Of a stretch of DNA of 27,168 nt, positions 22,983 to 27,168 are shown one piece after another. Every line of letters starts with the position of its first letter. Within the stretch, counting starts at the first letter, position 1. The notes under the pieces were generated by a model. The model ran no database searches. It was not told where the DNA came from and saw nothing but the letters and a program-made list of their open reading frames with translations. The stretch is from Thermoleophilia bacterium UBA6103. GTDB taxonomy: Bacteria; Actinomycetota; Thermoleophilia; UBA2241. A program made the translations under genes and the position numbers. The stretch is from assembly GCA_002423545.1 (NCBI GenBank), contig DIWP01000021.1, positions 26,228 to 53,395 of the forward strand. Direction: 5' to 3'.

Positions 22983-24821
22983 ATGCCCACGCTGACGATC
23001 AATGACATCACCGTCCAGGCGCCCGAGGGGGCCACCCTCCTCGAAGCCGCCCGCACGGCGGGGATCCACATTCCCACGCTGTGCCACCTGCCCGGGGTCC
23101 ACGCCCCGGGCGCCTGCCGCGTCTGCCTCGTGGAGGTGGAGGGCGCACGCACCCTCATGGCCTCCTGCGTCACCCCCGCTCACGACGGGATGCGTGTTCG
23201 CACCAACTCCCCCCGCGCCAGAAACGGACGGCGCGACGTCGTCGAACTCCTGCTCAGCGAGCACGAGGGCGACTGCACCACATGCGCCCGGAGCGAAGAC
23301 TGCGAGCTCCGCGCCATCGCCCGGGAAGCCGGCGTCAAGGAGGTTCACTACCAGGGAGAACGCCGCCCCACCCGGCTCGACCACTCCACCAAGGGACTCG
23401 TCCGGGACACCGGAAAATGCATCCTCTGCCGGCGCTGTGTCGCCGTCTGTCAGAACGTCGAGAGCATTGGCGCCATCGCTCCCCAAGAGCGGGGCTTTGG
23501 CACCTACGTCGGTCCGGCGTTCCACGCGCCGCTGTCGGAAGTGACGTGCGTGCAGTGCGGGCAATGCTCTCTCGTCTGTCCCGTAGGAGCCATTGGCGAA
23601 CGGGACCAGGTCGACGAGGTGTGGCGGGCCCTCAATGACCCGCATCTGCACGTGGTGGTGCAGACGGCCCCTGCCATTCGGGCGGCGCTCGGGGAGTGCT
23701 TCGGCTTGCCCCCGGGGAGCCGCGTCACCGGGAAGATGGTGTCTGCCTTGCGCCGACTCGGGTTCGGCGCGGTGTTCGACACCGACTTCTCTGCGGATCT
23801 CACCATCATGGAGGAGGGGCACGAGCTGCTCGCCCGGCTGCGCGGCGCCCTGGGCGGCGGTCCCAAGCACGGGCCGCTTCCGATGTTCACCAGCTGCTGC
23901 CCCGCCTGGATTCAGTTCGCGGAACACTTCGCCCCGGACATGCTCCACAACCTGTCCACGTGCAAGTCCCCGCAGCAAATGCTCGGGGCTCTGGCGAAGT
24001 CCTACTACGCGGAGAAGATAGGAAAGAAGCCCGAGGACGTCTTCGTGGTGTCAATCATGCCTTGCACCGCCAAGAAGTTCGAGTGCGACCGCGACGAAAT
24101 GCGCGACAGTGGCGCCAAGGACGTGGACGTGGTGCTCACCACCCGTGAGCTGGGGAGAATGATCCGGGAGGCAGGGATCGACTTCACTTCCCTGCCCGAC
24201 GAGGTGATGGACGCTCCCCTGGGAATCTCCACAGGCGCTGCGGACATCTTCGCCAACTCCGGCGGCGTGATGGAAGCGGCCCTGCGGACCGCTTACGAGG
24301 TAGTCACCGGCCGGCCCCTGCCTTCCATCCAGCTGGAGCCCGTGGGGCCCATGGCCGCCGGCGGCGTTCACCAGGCGTCCATTCAGGTCAACGACGTCGT
24401 GCCCGCGTGGTCCTTCCTCGAGGGCCAGACGGTAACGGTTGCCGTGGTGCACGGGCTTGCCCACGCGAGGCAGCTGTTGGAGGACGTTCGCGCGGGACGG
24501 CGGAGCCCCCACTTCGTGGAGGTGATGACCTGTCCCGGAGGTTGCATCGGCGGTGGTGGACAGCCTCGCCCGACGACGGACGAGGTCCGTCAGGCGCGGA
24601 TCCGAGCGATCTGTGAAGAGGACGCGAGCAAGCCGCTGCGCACCTCGCATACCAACCCTGGCGTGACGCAGCTCTACGAAGAGTTCTTGGGCGCCCCGTT
24701 GGGGGAGCGGTCCCACCACCTGCTCCACACGCACTATCATCCTCGGTGCTTCGTGGCGAAGGCGCCGCAGGCGCAGAAGGCAACGCCGAAACCCTGCGCG
24801 GAGGCAAGACCGGAGTCGTGA
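22983..24821 (+). CDS. hydA: [FeFe]-hydrogenase catalytic subunit, bifurcating type
   Basis: 612 aa from the ATG at 22983, with GAGGAG overlapping the end of hydB. It has a [2Fe-2S] domain (C34, C45, C48, C62), the His-Cys [4Fe-4S] site (H94, C98, C101, C107), two ferredoxin clusters (C146/149/152/156 and C189/192/195/199), then the H-cluster domain. All H-cluster motifs are intact: TSCCPAW (C305 as proton relay, C306 ligand), MPCTAKK (C361) and TCPGGCIGGGGQP (C517, C521). The spacing C306-C361 equals that in the well-studied clostridial enzyme CpI. The last ~45 residues, His- and Ala/Lys-rich, follow the HydA small-subunit-like end (TQLYEEFLG). Function: reversible H2 formation/oxidation; in HydABC it couples to NAD(P)H plus reduced ferredoxin. 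Its stop overlaps the next start (TGATG). Confidence 0.97.
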   Translation: MPTLTINDITVQAPEGATLLEAARTAGIHIPTLCHLPGVHAPGACRVCLVEVEGARTLMASCVTPAHDGMRVRTNSPRARNGRRDVVELLLSEHEGDCTTCARSEDCELRAIAREAGVKEVHYQGERRPTRLDHSTKGLVRDTGKCILCRRCVAVCQNVESIGAIAPQERGFGTYVGPAFHAPLSEVTCVQCGQCSLVCPVGAIGERDQVDEVWRALNDPHLHVVVQTAPAIRAALGECFGLPPGSRVTGKMVSALRRLGFGAVFDTDFSADLTIMEEGHELLARLRGALGGGPKHGPLPMFTSCCPAWIQFAEHFAPDMLHNLSTCKSPQQMLGALAKSYYAEKIGKKPEDVFVVSIMPCTAKKFECDRDEMRDSGAKDVDVVLTTRELGRMIREAGIDFTSLPDEVMDAPLGISTGAADIFANSGGVMEAALRTAYEVVTGRPLPSIQLEPVGPMAAGGVHQASIQVNDVVPAWSFLEGQTVTVAVVHGLAHARQLLEDVRAGRRSPHFVEVMTCPGGCIGGGGQPRPTTDEVRQARIRAICEEDASKPLRTSHTNPGVTQLYEEFLGAPLGERSHHLLHTHYHPRCFVAKAPQAQKATPKPCAEARPES

Positions 24822-25219
24822 TGGGCAAGGTCCCGGTGGTGTTCCTCGTGGACGACGACGAGGACTATCGAGAGGTGAACCGTACGGTGCTGGAGTCTGC
24901 CGGCTACCGTGCGGTTTGCTTCCCTTGTCCGGAGGACGCATTGCGGGAGGCCGCTCGCAATCCTCCGGACCTCATCATCACGGACATGATGATGGGGTCC
25001 TTGGACGATGGGCTCCAGCTCTCTCGCGCGCTTCGGGCCGATCCGAACCTGCGTGAGGTGCCGGTCTTGTTGGTGACCGGGATGGTGCGGGAGCTGGGGC
25101 TGGACATCGTTCCAAGGGGGCAAGGAGACCTCGACGCGCTGAATGCGAGTGCGTTCCTCGAGAAACCCACGCCTCCCGCCAGGCTCCTGCGGGAGGTCCG
25201 CCGCCTGCTGGGCGAGTGA
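24821..25219 (+). CDS. Single-domain response regulator (CheY-like)
   Basis: 132 aa from the ATG at 24821, which overlaps the hydA stop (TGATG), with GGAG five bases upstream. The whole protein is one receiver domain: D11-D13 acidic cluster, phospho-acceptor D55 (LIITDMMMG), T86 (LLVTGM) and K115 (FLEKP). There is no output domain, so it must act by binding another protein or by phospho-transfer. The coupling to hydA suggests post-translational or signalling control of the hydrogenase operon (inference). The kinase fragment on the opposite strand at the right edge is a candidate partner. Confidence 0.9.
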   Translation: MGKVPVVFLVDDDEDYREVNRTVLESAGYRAVCFPCPEDALREAARNPPDLIITDMMMGSLDDGLQLSRALRADPNLREVPVLLVTGMVRELGLDIVPRGQGDLDALNASAFLEKPTPPARLLREVRRLLGE

Positions 25220-25366
<147 letters not shown>

Positions 25367-26827
25367 TCAGAAGTACAGGTCGCGCTCGCCGGTCCGAATC
25401 CGTTCGATCATCGTGCGGACCGCCTTGCGACGCGCCACGGGCACTTCGTTCTCGATCTGGTGCTCGATGAGCTTCAAGCCGACCTCGCGTGTCTCCTCGG
25501 AGGCGTAGTCCATCAGGTATTCGAGGTAGGTCAGCAGCGCGTTGGGCAGGCAGTGCATGCGGATGAGCCCCGGCTTGGCAAGCTCCATGAAGTCCGCCCC
25601 GGTTCGACCCTTGCGATAGCACCCCGTGCAGAAGCTGGGCAGGTAACCGTGCTGCGCGATCGACCGGATGACGTCGTCCAGGGAGCGCTTGTCGGCGACG
25701 GGGAACTGGCTGGCGGATTGCTGCACATCGGAGTATCCGCCCGGCTCCGTGCAAGAGCCCGCGCTCATCTGCGACACGCCGAGGTCGAGGAGCTTGTCGC
25801 GTAGCTGGGAGGTCTCGCGTGTGGACAGAATGATCCCCGTGTAGGGGACCGAGAGGCGCAGGACCGCGACGATCTTGCACAGGTCCACGTCCGACACGGG
25901 CGCTGGGGGCGACAGGGAGAGAGGCGCCTCTGGGGTGGGCTCGATCCGAGGGACCGAAATCGTGTGGGGGCCGGTCCCGTGCGTGGCCTCGAGATGCCGC
26001 GCGTGCTGCAACAGCGCCAGCACGTCGAACCGATAGTCGTAGAGACCGAACAGCACGCCAATGCCCACGTCGCCGATGCCGGCACGCATGGCGCGATCCA
26101 TGACCTCGACGCGCCAGTCGTAATCCGCCTTGGGCCCATCCGGGTGCATGGTCCTGTACGTCTCGCGGTGGTAGGTCTCCTGGAACACCACGTACGTGCC
26201 AATTCGGGCCTTGGCGAGCTCGCGGAACTCGTCCACCGTCATCGGCGCGGTCTCGACGTTGACCCGTCGGATGTCTCCGCCCTCCCGGGTCTCGTACACC
26301 GTGCGAATGACCCCGAGCAAGTGATCGAGTGCCTTGGGGCCTGGGGTCTCTCCGCCGATCACGAGCAGTCGCCGGTGTCCCTCACGCTGGAGCGCCGCGA
26401 CCTCTCTCGCGACCTCCTCGAGCGAGAGGCTGCGACGAGACCGCTTGGCGTCCTTACGGAACCCGCAGTAAAGGCAGTTGTTCACGCACGCGCTCGAGTA
26501 ATAGAGGGGCGCGAAGAGCACCACCCTGCGCCCGTAGATGGCGTCCTTCACCCAGGAGGCAGCAGCGAATATTTCCTCCAGCAGTTCGGGATCGTCGCAC
26601 TTCAGCAAGGTGGCAGCGTCCTCGAGACCGAGGCCCCGCAGTTCGCGGGCTTTGGCGATCACCTCGCGGACCTTGCCCGGGTCCGAGGGCCCGCAGGCAT
26701 CGAGGATGCCGGATATCTGCGCTTCGTCGACAATGCAGTTGGCAGGCGAGGACGCTGGTTGGGCGGGGTGGGATTCTGCCGACCCCATGTTGCCAGGGTC
26801 GTCGTTCGTTGGCTCCCGGAAATTCAT
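25367..26827 (-). CDS. hydG: [FeFe]-hydrogenase H-cluster radical SAM maturase HydG
   Basis: 486 aa from the ATG at 26827, with AAAGGAG seven bases upstream. The radical SAM triad CxxxCxxC is at C114, C118, C121 (ACVNNCLYCGF). The C-terminal second-cluster motif CX2CX22C, diagnostic for HydG and absent from the related ThiH, is exact: C400, C403, C426. Function: cleaves tyrosine to give the CO and CN ligands delivered as an Fe synthon to the H-cluster. It faces the hydA operon and would serve that enzyme. Its two usual partners, HydE and HydF, are not in the window. The first ~35 residues are low-complexity and longer than usual. Its start overlaps the stop of the kinase gene upstream (ATGA). 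Confidence 0.97.
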   Translation of the reverse strand: MNFREPTNDDPGNMGSAESHPAQPASSPANCIVDEAQISGILDACGPSDPGKVREVIAKARELRGLGLEDAATLLKCDDPELLEEIFAAASWVKDAIYGRRVVLFAPLYYSSACVNNCLYCGFRKDAKRSRRSLSLEEVAREVAALQREGHRRLLVIGGETPGPKALDHLLGVIRTVYETREGGDIRRVNVETAPMTVDEFRELAKARIGTYVVFQETYHRETYRTMHPDGPKADYDWRVEVMDRAMRAGIGDVGIGVLFGLYDYRFDVLALLQHARHLEATHGTGPHTISVPRIEPTPEAPLSLSPPAPVSDVDLCKIVAVLRLSVPYTGIILSTRETSQLRDKLLDLGVSQMSAGSCTEPGGYSDVQQSASQFPVADKRSLDDVIRSIAQHGYLPSFCTGCYRKGRTGADFMELAKPGLIRMHCLPNALLTYLEYLMDYASEETREVGLKLIEHQIENEVPVARRKAVRTMIERIRTGERDLYF

Positions 26828-27168
26828 GCGGAAGCTCCTTTCGTTTCCATCTGTCTGGAAGGCGTCGACGGCAGGACGACGCGGAACGTGCTGCCCTTGC
26901 CCAGGGTGCTCTCGACCTCGAGGGCGCCGTGGTAGCTATCGACGACTCGTTTTACGAGGGCTACGCCGAGCCCGGTTCCCGTGACGGTGCGGGTGGTTGG
27001 ATTCTTGGCGCGGAAGAACTCTTCTCCCAGGCGGGCGACGTCCGCGGGGGACATGCCGACGCCCGTGTCGGTCACCTCGATCACGACGGTGCCCCCGGTC
27101 GCGCGAGCGCGCAGTTCGACGCGCCCTCCAGGTACGTTGTACTTGATGGCGTTGGACAGGAGGTTGGT
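26824..27168 (-). CDS. Sensor histidine kinase, C-terminal ATPase domain (partial, 5' end outside window)
   Basis: 114 codons plus stop are visible; the gene enters from the right edge, so an internal ATG at 27084 is not its start. The fragment is the HATPase_c domain of an HPK1-like kinase: N-box NLLSNAIKYN, G1 box DTGVGM, F-box FFRA, G2 box GTGLGVALVKRVV, and the end GSTFRVVLP. The sensor and His-acceptor domains are outside the window. The stop overlaps the hydG start by an ATGA, so the kinase and maturase are co-transcribed. It could phosphorylate the single-domain regulator at 24821-25219 (inference). Confidence 0.92.
   Translation of the reverse strand, partial: TNLLSNAIKYNVPGGRVELRARATGGTVVIEVTDTGVGMSPADVARLGEEFFRAKNPTTRTVTGTGLGVALVKRVVDSYHGALEVESTLGKGSTFRVVLPSTPSRQMETKGASA

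Overview
This is a strongly G+C-rich bacterial window devoted almost entirely to iron-sulfur and flavin enzymes of anaerobic electron transfer, with their regulators. GTG starts, strong Shine-Dalgarno sites and stop/start overlaps are frequent. A GAF-domain NarX/DevS-type kinase with a NarL-type regulator, plus bifurcation-type Hdr, formate dehydrogenase and [FeFe]-hydrogenase modules, point to an anaerobic or facultative high-GC bacterium. An uncultured actinobacterium or a deltaproteobacterial/myxobacterial-type lineage would both fit. The sequence alone does not settle the taxon. No rRNA, tRNA, CRISPR array or insertion sequence was seen.

Layout. (1) 1-5244, minus strand: a formate dehydrogenase operon, read from right to left. 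It encodes a small conserved-looking protein, a NuoE-like [2Fe-2S] subunit, a NuoF-like FMN subunit fused to a GltD-type NAD(P)H module, and a NuoG-like/molybdopterin formate dehydrogenase catalytic subunit that runs off the left edge. (2) 5293-5578: divergent control region with several dyads. (3) 5579-7981, plus strand: LuxR/NarL response regulator and its GAF-GAF histidine kinase. (4) 7982-8150: a short AT-rich promoter island with an FNR-like dyad. (5) 8151-17857, plus strand: seven tightly overlapping heterodisulfide-reductase-type genes: hdrB, hdrA with an inserted GltD module, mvhD, a 2x[4Fe-4S] ferredoxin, an hdrA-mvhD fusion, an hdrC-hdrB fusion, and hdrC. (6) 17858-18280: non-coding, with an inverted repeat. 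(7) 18281-25219, plus strand: a response regulator with tandem Lrp-type effector domains and no HTH, then hydC, hydB fused to GltD, the [FeFe]-hydrogenase hydA, and a single-domain response regulator. (8) 25220-25366: convergent spacer with short tandem repeats. (9) 25367-27168, minus strand: the H-cluster maturase hydG, preceded by the C-terminal end of a histidine kinase that enters from the right edge.

How they may work together (inference). Formate oxidation or CO2 reduction, H2 turnover and a thiol/disulfide-type Hdr reaction are each linked to ferredoxin and to a pyridine nucleotide. All three complexes carry the same GltD-type FAD/NAD(P)H module, at the C-terminus of two NuoF-like subunits and inside an HdrA. 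The window therefore looks like a flavin-based electron-bifurcation hub that exchanges electrons between formate, H2, NAD(P)H, ferredoxin and an unknown Hdr substrate, under three separate phospho-relay inputs. Base and codon use changes around 21.7 kb, inside the hydB-GltD gene, so the hydrogenase end may have a different history from the Fdh/Hdr part.
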